Assembly: GCA_023379555.1 (NCBI GenBank)
Contig: JAMCQR010000029.1
Location: 1 to 64,000, forward strand
Reading direction: 5' to 3'
DNA from: Thermoplasmatota archaeon
GTDB lineage: Archaea > Thermoplasmatota > Thermoplasmata > Thermoplasmatales > GCA-001856825
Length of the DNA: 64,000 bases
Part shown: positions 25,295-33,836 of the stretch, piece by piece
Position numbering within the stretch: position 1 is the stretch's first letter
How the letters are laid out: the number at the start of each line of letters is the position of its first letter
Notes under the pieces: model-generated
Databases searched by the model: none
What the model was told of the DNA's origin: nothing
Seen by the model: only the letters and a program-made list of their open reading frames with translations
Program-made: the position numbers and the translations under genes

Positions 25295-25310
25295 GAAAAG
25301 TATTTAAAAG
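25295..25310 (+). promoter_or_regulatory. BRE/TATA promoter of the GH15 gene
   Basis: GAAAAG (25295-25300) followed by TATTTAAAAG (25301-25310) is a near-ideal BRE plus TATA. Initiation about 25 bases downstream coincides with GTG 25330, so the mRNA should be leaderless and that start is favoured. Confidence 0.65.
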
Positions 25311-25329
25311 AATGTTCAGTTAACCTACA

Positions 25330-27132
25330 GTGTTAAAAGATCAAGGGTACCGGAGTATAGAATCTCACGGAGTGTTGCTTAACAATAGAACTGCTGCTCT
25401 TGTTTCCACTGATGGGACAATTGATTTTGCCTGCTTCCCAAATTTTGACTCACTGCCCACCTTTGTATCATTGCTTGACAGTAATAGGGGCGGTTTTTTT
25501 TCGATAACACCACTACTGGAAAGCTATGAGAGCAGGCAGGAGTACGAACCCGATACAAACGTACTAAGGACCAACTTCCATTCGAAAGGTGAAAATGTCC
25601 TGACCATTATAGATTTCCTTCCAATGACAAATCATCCAGCAGTATATTTTTCAGAGATCCACAGGATGATTAAATCTCTAGACAGTTTAGAACTAGAAGT
25701 CACTTTCGCACCATTTCTGAAGGAGGAAAGGAAGGATTTCAAAGAGTTCAAGAATGTTGGTTACCTAATAGGTACTGGGGGCAGGTCCGAGTTCCTTGCT
25801 ACCGACTTTCATCTCGAAAGAGTGGGAAGCACTTTTCAGGGAAAGGTGAGAGTCAAACCTGGGGAGGAAAAATGGTTGGTGGCTGCATACAATCTCGATA
25901 CCGCATTCTCATTGCGAAATTTCAGCAGCGAAAGAAGATTGCGAGAGACGAGATTTTTCTGGAAGGATTGGCTGTCAAGATCAAAGTACCAGGGGATTTT
26001 CTATGAGAGTGTCAACAGGTCTCTGTTACTGATGAAGGGGCTTTTTTTTGAACCTACAGGATTCATGGTTGCATCCCCCACAACATCCCTCCCGGAAACA
26101 ATAGGAGGGGGGAGGAACTGGGACTACAGGTACATGTGGATCAGGGATACCGCATTCGTTATAGAGGCAATGACCAGGGTAGGATACATCGAAGAGGCCA
26201 TGAAGTTCTATCTTTCCATCATTGACAGGTATGAGAAAGACGGAAGGCTTTTTTCTGTATATTCAATCAATGATGCTGCTCCGATAAATGAGATTGAAAC
26301 TGACCTATCAGGGTATCTTGATTCCAGGCCAGTCAGGTACGGCAATGCTGCATACGGCCAGCTCCAGATTGACCAATTCGCGTCCCTCATTCACGGCCTC
26401 AGGATATTGATGGGAAATGGGGGATTCCTCAACCTTCATGCACTTGAAAAAATACTTTCAGTTGGAAACTTACTGTCGCAGATCTGGAGAGAACCGGATT
26501 CATCCATCTGGGAGATAAGAGGACCGAAGAAGAATTACGTCTATTCAAAAGTGGCAGCGTGGAGGGCCTTCAAGGATTTATCGTGGCTGTCATCATACCT
26601 TGGCATGAATGATCTTTCGATGAGATACGAGGCGGAGGCAAAGGATGTGAAGGATGAAGTAAATTCAAAGGGAATAAGCAAGGAAGGATACTATTCGCAA
26701 AGTTATGGTTCTGAGGATGTGGATGCTTCACTGCTGAGACTCCCACTTATAGGTTTTTCAGATATAAATGATCCAACTTACTCGAGAACACTGGATTCCA
26801 TTGTTGAAAAACTTATGCGGGAGGAGTTCTTCTTCAAGAGATATACATCTGAGGATGGTCTCGGCGGTGATGATAATGCGTTCCTCATGCTTTCGTTCTG
26901 GTACATAAGGAACCTAATAATCAGGGGAGACCTAGAAAAGGCGTTCAAGGGCTTGAATAAGATCATCAAACTGGAGAATTCTCTTGGCCTCCTCCCAGAA
27001 GAGATAGATTTTGGAACAAAAAGATACTTGGGGAACTACCCGCAGGCACTCAGTCACCTTTCGTTGATTCTTGCGGTCGTAGAATATGACACTGCAATCC
27101 ACAAGCGTGATGGGTATCTCGGTGATCTCTGA
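25330..27132 (+). CDS. GH15-family glucoamylase/trehalase
   Basis: A 600-residue glycoside hydrolase. The N-terminal beta-sandwich domain (about 10-240) opens with the typical SIESHGVLLNNRTAALVSTDGTIDF-like block (shortened here), followed by an (alpha/alpha)6 barrel. Catalytic acid and base candidates are the Glu in SSIWEIRG (about 398) and the Glu pair in LLPEEIDFG (about 557). NWDYRYMWIRDTAF is a substrate-pocket signature. No signal peptide is seen, so it should be cytoplasmic. GH15 members in Thermoplasma have been characterised as trehalases, which makes trehalose a strong candidate substrate; glucoamylase activity is the alternative. Confidence 0.9.
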   Translation: MLKDQGYRSIESHGVLLNNRTAALVSTDGTIDFACFPNFDSLPTFVSLLDSNRGGFFSITPLLESYESRQEYEPDTNVLRTNFHSKGENVLTIIDFLPMTNHPAVYFSEIHRMIKSLDSLELEVTFAPFLKEERKDFKEFKNVGYLIGTGGRSEFLATDFHLERVGSTFQGKVRVKPGEEKWLVAAYNLDTAFSLRNFSSERRLRETRFFWKDWLSRSKYQGIFYESVNRSLLLMKGLFFEPTGFMVASPTTSLPETIGGGRNWDYRYMWIRDTAFVIEAMTRVGYIEEAMKFYLSIIDRYEKDGRLFSVYSINDAAPINEIETDLSGYLDSRPVRYGNAAYGQLQIDQFASLIHGLRILMGNGGFLNLHALEKILSVGNLLSQIWREPDSSIWEIRGPKKNYVYSKVAAWRAFKDLSWLSSYLGMNDLSMRYEAEAKDVKDEVNSKGISKEGYYSQSYGSEDVDASLLRLPLIGFSDINDPTYSRTLDSIVEKLMREEFFFKRYTSEDGLGGDDNAFLMLSFWYIRNLIIRGDLEKAFKGLNKIIKLENSLGLLPEEIDFGTKRYLGNYPQALSHLSLILAVVEYDTAIHKRDGYLGDL

Positions 27133-27251
27133 GACCAACAATCTCATATATCGTGATATACTGGTCCAACAATAGATTCCCACTATGGAATGGGTAGGAT
27201 TGCAATAATAATCCTATATGTTTCCATGGTTGGGGTTGGAATCTCAGAGAG

Positions 27252-27989
27252 ATGATTACCGTGACGAACAATCAAGTTGCCCCATCCATTGAGGTAAGTA
27301 ATGTGACCAAGAAATATGGAAACGTTGTCGCCCTGAAAAATCTTAGTTTCAGGCTTGAACCTGGTGAAAGATGTGCCTTGCTGGGACCAAACGGTGCTGG
27401 AAAATCTACGACGCTTAAGATTCTGGTAGGCCTCCTGACTCCCGACCTTGGCGAAGCTAAGATCGGCAACATGGAACCAACGTCTGAAGAGGCCAGAAGA
27501 ATTATTGGCTATCTGCCTGAAGATGCATCCCCCTACAGGACCCTGAGTGTAAGGGAGAATCTAGAGTACATAGGAGCGTTGAGAGGCATAGAAGACGTTG
27601 CACTGAAAACGGACAAACTCATTGACATGCTGAAACTGAGGGAATATGAAAAAGCAAAGGTCGGCAGGCTTTCAAGGGGGAATCTCCAAAAACTTGCACT
27701 TGCCCTATCGATAATTCACGACCCTCCTGTCATCTTCCTGGATGAACCTCTTAATTACCTAGATATCCCGACACAGGAGAACGTGATCTCCTACCTCAAC
27801 GGTTTGAATTCCACTCAACTTGTGTCGACTCACATCATGGGGGTTGCAGGGAGGCTTGCAGACAAGGTGATAATGATATCTCACGGGGCGGTGATGTGGT
27901 CCGGTACCCTGATGGATTTAAAGAAGCTAGGACATGAGGATGAGCCAATTGAGAGCGTCGTAGCGAGGATGCTTGTAAATGTTGGGTAA
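27252..27989 (+). CDS. ABC transporter ATPase
   Basis: A 245-residue ATPase with Walker A GPNGAGKS (about 45-52), Walker B VIFLDEP (about 161-167) and the switch His in STHIMG. The signature reads LSRGN where LSGGQ is usual, a divergence also seen in CcmA/NatA-like exporters. It overlaps the following membrane-protein gene by 11 bases. With that gene it forms an exporter of unknown substrate. Confidence 0.9.
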   Translation: MITVTNNQVAPSIEVSNVTKKYGNVVALKNLSFRLEPGERCALLGPNGAGKSTTLKILVGLLTPDLGEAKIGNMEPTSEEARRIIGYLPEDASPYRTLSVRENLEYIGALRGIEDVALKTDKLIDMLKLREYEKAKVGRLSRGNLQKLALALSIIHDPPVIFLDEPLNYLDIPTQENVISYLNGLNSTQLVSTHIMGVAGRLADKVIMISHGAVMWSGTLMDLKKLGHEDEPIESVVARMLVNVG

Positions 27990-29400
27990 AGTCATCAGAT
28001 TCGTAATTGTATCAAGATTTTCTAAATCAATTCTCATCCTCCTAGTTCTGATGGGCTTTTATGTCATTCTGTTTGATCGTGTCAGTTCGGGTGCAAGCAC
28101 ATTTTCCTTGTACTATGGGCCAGCAATCACCGCTTTCGTTCTCGCACTGCCCACCCTGAATGGAGGGATAGCGGTGCTGAAATCAGACAAGGACTATCTA
28201 TTTACGATGCCAATTAAGCGGGTTGATCTTGCGATTTCTCTGTACCTGGTACAGTTTCTAAGTTTTGGGTTGATGATATTCTATCTTTATGTTTACATGG
28301 CAGGTTATCTGAAGACCGTCTTCATTTCTGCCATAGTGGTTATCATAGCCACCGCACTTTCAGCCACCTCTCTTGGACCAGCAACTTATGCCTTGAACTT
28401 TAAATGGAGATTTCCTATTGCAATTGGCCTTGCAGCGTGGTCATTGTCATCACTTCTTGGGCTCCAGTATTCACCGGCTGCGATTTTCACTGGGCATCCT
28501 GTAACTTCTGCTCTGACTGCATCCGTCCTGGCGCTAGTAACAACCCCTTTGGCTTTCAGGTCACTCATGAGAGTTGACCTGGACTTGATGAAAAGAATGT
28601 CGCTTTCCACTTCAAAGGACGTCAAGAACAACAGAAACTTTGCTCGATTATCCTCTGTTGGAGCAATATTTTCGGAACATTTCAATATAGTAGAGATTTC
28701 AGGGAGAATGAATACCATTGGAGGAGGTTCTTCCTACAGATCTGGACGATTTCAGTTGAGGAACGGATTGTTTGTGACCGTGATTCTGGGGATCGTTTAT
28801 TTCCTTATAGTTCAGACCATGATCTCAAAATCCTTGTTTCACGTGCTATCTGTGATTCTTTCTGAATATTCAATAATCATAGTGATGTTCGTTTCGATGG
28901 GCGTCTTGGCGAACGAAAGACTGTGGTTGGGATTCCTGTCAGTTGGTCCTGTCCGGTATCTGAGAATAGCGATTGGGGCTAGAGTCCTCTCTTTTTTGGT
29001 CCTCTTGTCGCCGATCGCCGTGTCGAATTTCATCCTTGCTTATTACGGGTTTCCAGGGGCGCTTGGATATGGGTTAGTACTGTTATGTGTATTTCCATCA
29101 TTGCTCATAATGACGATTTATCTTTCCGCATTCCTTTCTCCAGTACAGATAAAGGAGGATATGCTGATGCCCGGACAATACAACCTTAGGCAAATGGCTC
29201 TGGCATTGCCCCTCATAATAGCAATGGTGGTGTCGTCCATCATAATTGGAGTGACCTATGTGACTGACAGCCCCATCCTGTTTGCCGAAGTTGCAACGAT
29301 TGGAAGTGCCATAGTGGTAGTACCCTCAATTCTTTTACTTGCCAGCAAGAGAGTCGGAAAGAAGACCATTGAAAGTCTGGTCCGAAACGGGTTCGTCTGA
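27979..29400 (+). CDS. Large ABC exporter membrane protein
   Basis: A 473-residue integral membrane protein with about 10-12 hydrophobic segments and a central cytoplasmic loop of about 80 residues (about 195-260, Ser/Lys/Arg-rich). I do not recognise a named family beyond ABC-type permeases. Its overlap with the ATPase gene makes it the transmembrane partner. The large size suggests that one chain carries two permease-like halves. Confidence 0.75.
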   Translation: MLGKVIRFVIVSRFSKSILILLVLMGFYVILFDRVSSGASTFSLYYGPAITAFVLALPTLNGGIAVLKSDKDYLFTMPIKRVDLAISLYLVQFLSFGLMIFYLYVYMAGYLKTVFISAIVVIIATALSATSLGPATYALNFKWRFPIAIGLAAWSLSSLLGLQYSPAAIFTGHPVTSALTASVLALVTTPLAFRSLMRVDLDLMKRMSLSTSKDVKNNRNFARLSSVGAIFSEHFNIVEISGRMNTIGGGSSYRSGRFQLRNGLFVTVILGIVYFLIVQTMISKSLFHVLSVILSEYSIIIVMFVSMGVLANERLWLGFLSVGPVRYLRIAIGARVLSFLVLLSPIAVSNFILAYYGFPGALGYGLVLLCVFPSLLIMTIYLSAFLSPVQIKEDMLMPGQYNLRQMALALPLIIAMVVSSIIIGVTYVTDSPILFAEVATIGSAIVVVPSILLLASKRVGKKTIESLVRNGFV

Positions 29401-29482
29401 ATTTAACGACCTTTTTTACTGGATTCGATTGACCTCGGGCAATAGAACAGCACGGAGAGCTAAGCTGCCTGTGCAAGAAATG

Positions 29483-29534
29483 TTAATATACTCGAAAGTA
29501 ATTACTACACAACAATAGGTTGGTAACCGGAGGT
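29483..29534 (+). promoter_or_regulatory. Promoter, palindromes and ribosome site of the hsp20 operon
   Basis: A TATA-like TTAATATAC lies at about 29483-29491. The perfect 10-bp palindrome AGTAATTACT is at 29497-29506, between the TATA box and the expected start of transcription, and GGTTGGTAACC (29518-29528) follows. GGAGGT at 29529-29534 is a strong ribosome site seven bases before ATG 29542. The palindromes are good candidate sites for the regulator encoded by the second gene. Confidence 0.5.
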
Positions 29535-29541
29535 AGATAAC

Positions 29542-30081
29542 ATGGGAATACGAAGAATAAGGAAAAAGGATGATGACGAAGTTTGGGACAGCATCTATGA
29601 CTTCCTTGAAAATGCCGACAGGGAATACAGGAGAATGTTCGAAAGGTGGTTCGATACGTTCGATGAAATGGAGAGTCTGAAGGGGCAACCTGGATCATAC
29701 GTTTACGGGTTTACGTACAGGGTAGGTCCCGATGGCAAACCGGTGTTCCAGGAATTCGGTAACGTTCCGAAGGAGTATTCAAGCTTACCAAGTCCGGAAT
29801 ACAGGGAACCTGTCACGGATATTCAAGAAAGGGAAAACGAACTCGATATAACGATGGAGATACCGGGAGTCGACAAAAGTGATATCTCACTCGACGTGCA
29901 AAACAGCTCACTAGTGGTGAAGGTAGATAAAAATGACAGAAAATACTACAAAGAAATAGAGCTGGAGGAGGAAGTTGATCAGGAAAACATAAAGGCAACG
30001 TATTCCAATGGAGTACTGGACATAATTGTCAAAAAGGCATCCCCAAAGAAAAGTAAAGGGAAGAAGATTCCCATCTCATAA
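29542..30081 (+). CDS. hsp20: Small heat-shock protein, Hsp20/alpha-crystallin family
   Basis: A 179-residue chaperone. The N-terminal arm (about 1-85) is helical and aromatic. The alpha-crystallin domain spans about 90-168 (VTDIQERENELDITMEIPG to YSNGVLDIIVKK), and the C-terminal tail carries the IPI anchoring motif. Such proteins form oligomers that hold unfolding proteins. A regulator gene follows two bases after the stop and is almost certainly co-transcribed. Confidence 0.93.
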   Translation: MGIRRIRKKDDDEVWDSIYDFLENADREYRRMFERWFDTFDEMESLKGQPGSYVYGFTYRVGPDGKPVFQEFGNVPKEYSSLPSPEYREPVTDIQERENELDITMEIPGVDKSDISLDVQNSSLVVKVDKNDRKYYKEIELEEEVDQENIKATYSNGVLDIIVKKASPKKSKGKKIPIS

Positions 30082-30083
30082 AT

Positions 30084-30614
30084 ATGACCGATTTGCTGGA
30101 CCTGATAGATAATGACATTCGAAGGAAGATGCTCAGCATACTGTCTATCAGGCCTTCTTATACATTTGAGCTAGCACGTTCAGTCGGGACTTCCCAGCAA
30201 CTCATTGCAAAACACCTAAAACTTCTGGAAAACAACGGGCTGGTGTACAGGGTGGGAAAGATAAACTCAGAGGAAGGTCCTCAGAGGATACTTTACCGTG
30301 CCAATGCACCTTTGCTATCTTTATTACAGTTTATTGAAAATATATCCAACTTCGAGGGAGGGAAAGAAGACATCAAGGATAACTACGAAGATCTGGAGGA
30401 GCTCATAAGAGAGCTAAGGGATACAAATGAACAGATATCTGCCATAGAGCTGGAACTCAGAAAGCTGATCACAAGACAGCAGAATATCCTAGTCCGGATT
30501 TACGAACTTGCAAATGCTGATGATTCCACCGAACTCTTCAAAGCGTTCGATAGCGCTTTGAGAGGTGGTGATTTCCGTACCCTCATGCAGTTCCTGAACA
30601 GAAGGGTATTCTGA
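30084..30614 (+). CDS. ArsR-type winged-helix regulator in the hsp20 operon
   Basis: A 176-residue DNA-binding protein. The N-terminal winged helix is at about 5-80 (IRRKMLSILSIRPSYTFELA, then SQQLIAKHLKLLENNGLV) and is followed by a long coiled coil (about 95-150) for dimerisation. No ArsR metal-binding Cys pair is seen. In other archaea, heat-shock regulators of this general kind (Phr, HSR1) sit with or control hsp20 genes, so a heat-shock repressor role is likely by context. It is not proven from the sequence. Confidence 0.85.
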   Translation: MTDLLDLIDNDIRRKMLSILSIRPSYTFELARSVGTSQQLIAKHLKLLENNGLVYRVGKINSEEGPQRILYRANAPLLSLLQFIENISNFEGGKEDIKDNYEDLEELIRELRDTNEQISAIELELRKLITRQQNILVRIYELANADDSTELFKAFDSALRGGDFRTLMQFLNRRVF

Positions 30615-30623
30615 GCTTATTGT

Positions 30624-30685
30624 GAGCAGATCAGACTGCCTGTCATTCATCATCATCAGTTAAGGCTGATGTCATCATCCTGCTC
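30624..30685 (-). ncRNA. C/D box guide sRNA (2'-O-methylation guide)
   Basis: Read on the minus strand from 30685, the order is GAGCAG, box C (ATGATGA, 30678-30672), guide CATCAGCCTTAA (12 nt), box D' CTGA (30659-30656), box C' ATGATGA (30653-30647), guide ATGACAGGCAGT (12 nt), box D CTGA (30634-30631), then CTGCTC pairing with the 5' GAGCAG as a 6-bp terminal stem. All four boxes match consensus and both guides are exactly 12 nt, as in archaeal box C/D RNAs bound by L7Ae, Nop5 and fibrillarin. By the N-plus-5 rule the targets would be C in ACUGCCUGUCAU and G in UUAAGGCUGAUG. I cannot place these targets in rRNA or tRNA from this window. Confidence 0.88.
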
Positions 30686-30798
30686 TGATGCTAAACCGGT
30701 TCTAACATAGAAATCTAACTACAGCAAATTGAATATTTAAGTCTGAATTATGTGAATTTTATTCCCAAAACAAATATACCAGATTTGGATGAAATTTT

Positions 30799-31350
30799 GT
30801 GTACAGCGGAAGAGGAGACAAGGGAATGACAGATACGTCCACAGGACAGAGAGTCAGCAAGAGTGATCAACTGATGGAATGGGAGGGAACACTGGACGAA
30901 CTGATATCCCAGTTAGGGGTCAGCTGGTCGGATTGCGAATTTGAAGACATTAGAAATGATATTTACACTGTGCAGAGGGATCTTTTTGCACTTGGTGAGG
31001 AAATACTGACTGAAGGGCAAGGGAGATGTCTCAGAGCGGATGGAGTCTCCTGGCTAGAGGACAAGATCAAGGCCTACCAGAAAGAGATAGGAGAAATCAA
31101 ACTATTTGTTATACCGGGAGGGTCAAAAACATCCTCCTCATTGCAACTATCGAGGGCCGTTACCAGGAGGGCGGAAAGAAGGCTCATCGAACTGAAACTT
31201 AGCAGGAAAATTAATGATCTCATTCCCCAGTACATGAATCGTCTATCTTCATTCCTCTTTTTCATTGCCCTGGCATCAAACAAACGGAACAATTTCAGGG
31301 AGAGATTGTGGGAATGGCCCAATCCTGAAAGGACCACGAAGAAAGAGTGA
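30799..31350 (+). CDS. ATP:cob(I)alamin adenosyltransferase, PduO type
   Basis: A 183-residue enzyme that attaches adenosyl to cobalamin. The N-terminal SGRGDKGMTD and RVSKSDQLMEWEGTLDEL match the ATP-binding start of PduO/MMAB proteins. FVIPGGSKTSSSLQLSRAV with the following TRRAERRLIEL (about 103-132) is the family signature. GTG 30799 is the start; a TATA-like AAATATACC about 25 bases upstream makes it leaderless. It implies at least one adenosylcobalamin-dependent enzyme in this organism, none of which lies in this window. Confidence 0.87.
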   Translation: MYSGRGDKGMTDTSTGQRVSKSDQLMEWEGTLDELISQLGVSWSDCEFEDIRNDIYTVQRDLFALGEEILTEGQGRCLRADGVSWLEDKIKAYQKEIGEIKLFVIPGGSKTSSSLQLSRAVTRRAERRLIELKLSRKINDLIPQYMNRLSSFLFFIALASNKRNNFRERLWEWPNPERTTKKE

Positions 31351-31467
31351 CCAGACACTATTTACTCTTGCTGGCTTGACACCCTGTCCAGTGTCTGTTG
31401 CCTTTATCCTCTTTTTTAACGTTTCGCACACACATAAATCATTTAAGGATAGACCGGATGTCTGTAT

Positions 31468-31824
31468 GTGACTGTTCAAGGTTATGCCAGGAAATTTGAC
31501 GAGATTGAGGAAAAGGACCTCCAGGGGGGAGGGAAGATTAGGTGGCTTATCACACACAAGGATGGTGCACCAAATTTTTCAATGAGGCTTATCACTGTAA
31601 AGGCCTGGGGGAGTACGCCTGCTCACAGCCACGAGTATGAACATGAGATCTACGTAATTGAGGGGAAAGGAACTGCGACCATCGGCGCTAAAAAGTTTGA
31701 GGTATCAAAGGATAGTTTTCTTTTCATACCTGGAAATGAGTACCATACGATTAATGCGACTACAGACATGAAAATGATCTGTGTCGTGCCAATCAGTGCC
31801 GCAAAGGAAATTCTTGGTGAATAA
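31468..31824 (+). CDS. Cupin-domain protein
   Basis: A 118-residue single-domain beta-barrel. Cupin motif 1 is TPAHSHEYEHEIYVIEGKG (two His and a Glu as metal ligands, about 50-68), and motif 2 ends in GNEYHTINAT (His near 92). The substrate and metal are not indicated. GTG 31468 is the only suitable start. It is convergent with the SQR-like gene, 10 bases away. Confidence 0.85.
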   Translation: MTVQGYARKFDEIEEKDLQGGGKIRWLITHKDGAPNFSMRLITVKAWGSTPAHSHEYEHEIYVIEGKGTATIGAKKFEVSKDSFLFIPGNEYHTINATTDMKMICVVPISAAKEILGE

Positions 31825-31834
31825 AAAGAGAGAA

Positions 31835-33019
31835 TTACGCCTCTGTGGCGTATTTCTCATTCAGTTTCTTCGGGTTTGTAAAATCAAAATAATAATCAAA
31901 AATTGGGTCAGCCTGTCCCTTGAGGGTCATCCAATATATCCTTGCCATTGACATCTTCATGATGTGTTTGATCCTGGTCGGGGGATAAGGAACAACTGGG
32001 TTTTCATAATCAGCAATCACAAACGTCGCTTTGCCATAAGCGGTGTCGAACGGACAGTTAATCCTTCCAGTGAATTCATCGTACACTCCCTGCAGTAGGT
32101 TTGAAACTACCTGTGCTTCCAGATGCGCGGTCACTCCTGTCTTGGAGGTTGGAACGGTGTTTACGTCCCCGATTGCAAACGCATTGTCATATCCCTCTAT
32201 CCTCATGGTCTTTTTATCTGTGATTATGAACCTGTCAGGATTCTTGACTTTCTCTGGAACAATTCTGATCTTTGTTCCCTTGCAGGGAGGGACTATGATT
32301 GGCAGGTCATAATTGATGCTGTCCCCCTCGATCGAACTTATCACTTTGTTCTTCGTGTCAATTGTGTCGACGTCGAAGAATGTCATCACTTCTATTCCCC
32401 TCTCCTCTACCATGGGTTCCACTACCTTGTTCATTTGCTCTGCGGGATAGGCCCTTGGGAATGGAGTGAAGAACTTGATCTTTGTCTTGTCCTTAAGATT
32501 CTTTTTCTTCAGATATTCTTCCAGCTGGAATGCACCTTCAAGCAGTGATGGCGGGCATTTGCACACTGGACCTGCCTGTCCAAGTGCTACTGTCCCCCCC
32601 TTAAAGTTCTTTATATGCTCCCAGAGTTTCAGGGAATTTTGAACGTTGCTGTGGTAATCTCCGTATTCATTGTATATTTCCCTTAAACCGGGTATCGAGT
32701 CTGGATCGGGACTTGTTCCGGTGGCAATAATTATCTTATCGTAGTCGTAAGTTGTTTTTCTTGTACCGTATACCTTTCTTTCATCCAGATTTATCTCGCT
32801 TATTTCATCTTTGACGAATCTGATCCCCGGCTTCAGGAGTGAAGCTATCGGCTTCCATATTTTTCGTCTCGACCCCTGGAACGCAACGTAAAGGAACCAT
32901 GGCTGGTAATAGTGGTATTCGTCCTTGTCTATTACTGTTACGTCAAAATCCTTCCTGGGGAGATGGTTCGCAAGAATCAGCCCTCCTCCACCGCCACCTA
33001 TAATCAAGACCTTTTCCAT
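31835..33019 (-). CDS. sqr: Sulfide:quinone oxidoreductase-like flavoprotein
   Basis: A 394-residue two-dinucleotide-binding-domain flavoprotein. The FAD motif IGGGGGGLILANHL is at the N-terminus, IIIATGTSPDPDSIPG follows, and NAFAIGDVNTVP is the second FAD-contact block. Cysteines at VCKCPPS (about 155-158), VPPCKG (about 245) and INCPFD occur where sulfide:quinone reductases carry redox Cys. The C-terminal part is amphipathic, as expected for membrane-surface binding. It is co-directional with TusA and DsrE2 genes, which supports sulfur oxidation or persulfide handling. FCSD-like NADH dehydrogenase activity is the alternative. Confidence 0.85.
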   Translation of the reverse strand: MEKVLIIGGGGGGLILANHLPRKDFDVTVIDKDEYHYYQPWFLYVAFQGSRRKIWKPIASLLKPGIRFVKDEISEINLDERKVYGTRKTTYDYDKIIIATGTSPDPDSIPGLREIYNEYGDYHSNVQNSLKLWEHIKNFKGGTVALGQAGPVCKCPPSLLEGAFQLEEYLKKKNLKDKTKIKFFTPFPRAYPAEQMNKVVEPMVEERGIEVMTFFDVDTIDTKNKVISSIEGDSINYDLPIIVPPCKGTKIRIVPEKVKNPDRFIITDKKTMRIEGYDNAFAIGDVNTVPTSKTGVTAHLEAQVVSNLLQGVYDEFTGRINCPFDTAYGKATFVIADYENPVVPYPPTRIKHIMKMSMARIYWMTLKGQADPIFDYYFDFTNPKKLNEKYATEA

Positions 33020-33038
33020 GTTATATCCTGTTCCTCTT

Positions 33039-33272
33039 TCATCTTTTGTTGATCTTGATTTTTACCACAATCTTGTCTGGATCAACTTTCACTTCTAGAA
33101 TCTCATTCCCCGTTTTCTTGGCCCATGCTGCCGTGTCGGCCTGGACTCCTTTGTCTGTCGCCCAGAGTTCCAGAAGATCTCCAACTTTTGAGTTCCTGTA
33201 TGCCCTTGCCAGGTCAGTAATCGGGCCAGGACATGCCGAGCCCCTTGAGTCGATAATAGTTGCTTCTGTCAT
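33039..33272 (-). CDS. tusA: TusA-family sulfur carrier
   Basis: A 77-residue protein with the invariant persulfide Cys in the ACPGPITDLARA motif (Cys14), the hallmark of TusA/YeeD-type carriers. It passes sulfane sulfur between enzymes. It lies between the DsrE2-like gene (12 bases upstream) and the SQR-like gene (20 bases downstream), all leftward, forming a sulfur-transfer module. Confidence 0.92.
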   Translation of the reverse strand: MTEATIIDSRGSACPGPITDLARAYRNSKVGDLLELWATDKGVQADTAAWAKKTGNEILEVKVDPDKIVVKIKINKR

Positions 33273-33283
33273 CTCAGATCACC

Positions 33284-33685
33284 TCATATAAATAGCATCT
33301 GTCCGCCTTCTGCGTCTGCCAGGAATTTCGCTGCTCCAACCATGTCGTCCACGATTGGGTCAAGATCTTCCCTCTTTATATTCATTACACCTGCCGCCAT
33401 AGAGCATGCATATATTTTTGCCCCGAACTCTTTTGCTTCCTTCAGCATTTCATACCACGACTTCACGTGTTCCCTCTTCATTCCTTCCATCAGTGCAGGT
33501 CCCATCGCCTCAAATTCCTTGGGCATGATCATTTTCTTTTCTCCCTTGGTGAAACTTAGCAACCCCCAGAAGGTTACAAAAACTTCCACTTCCGTCCCCA
33601 TGGCTGCAGCGGCCTGTGACAAAACCCCAGCGGAAAGCAGTTTATCGACTGTCCCGCTAAAAATTACTATAGATAGTTTAGACAT
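33284..33685 (-). CDS. DsrE/DsrE2-family sulfur-transfer protein
   Basis: A 133-residue protein with the DsrE fold: KLSIVIFSGTVDKLLSAGVL at the start, EVFVTFWGL, and a conserved Cys in AKIYACSMAAGVM (about residue 93) that can carry persulfide. ATG 33685 is preferred over an upstream ATG at 33733 because a TATA-like element (about 33719-33726) lies between them. It is the first gene of the DsrE2-TusA-SQR set. DsrE2 and TusA together move protein-bound sulfur in sulfur-oxidising archaea. Confidence 0.87.
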   Translation of the reverse strand: MSKLSIVIFSGTVDKLLSAGVLSQAAAAMGTEVEVFVTFWGLLSFTKGEKKMIMPKEFEAMGPALMEGMKREHVKSWYEMLKEAKEFGAKIYACSMAAGVMNIKREDLDPIVDDMVGAAKFLADAEGGQMLFI

Positions 33686-33836
33686 AGTTCCATCGCCATT
33701 TAGGTAATCACAACCGCAGATATAATCATTCATTGAAATATTCTAAGGGCAATAAAAGATATTAATGGTACGAAACTAACGCTGGCATTTTCCTAACTAT
33801 GAACTCAAGGGCAGCGTTGATAACATTGGGATAAAT

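Noticed and set aside
27127..27249. CTCTGAGA and TCTCAGAG as an inverted pair before the second ABC exporter
   Set aside because: Eight-base arms 107 bases apart, one inside the GH15 coding end; likely chance.
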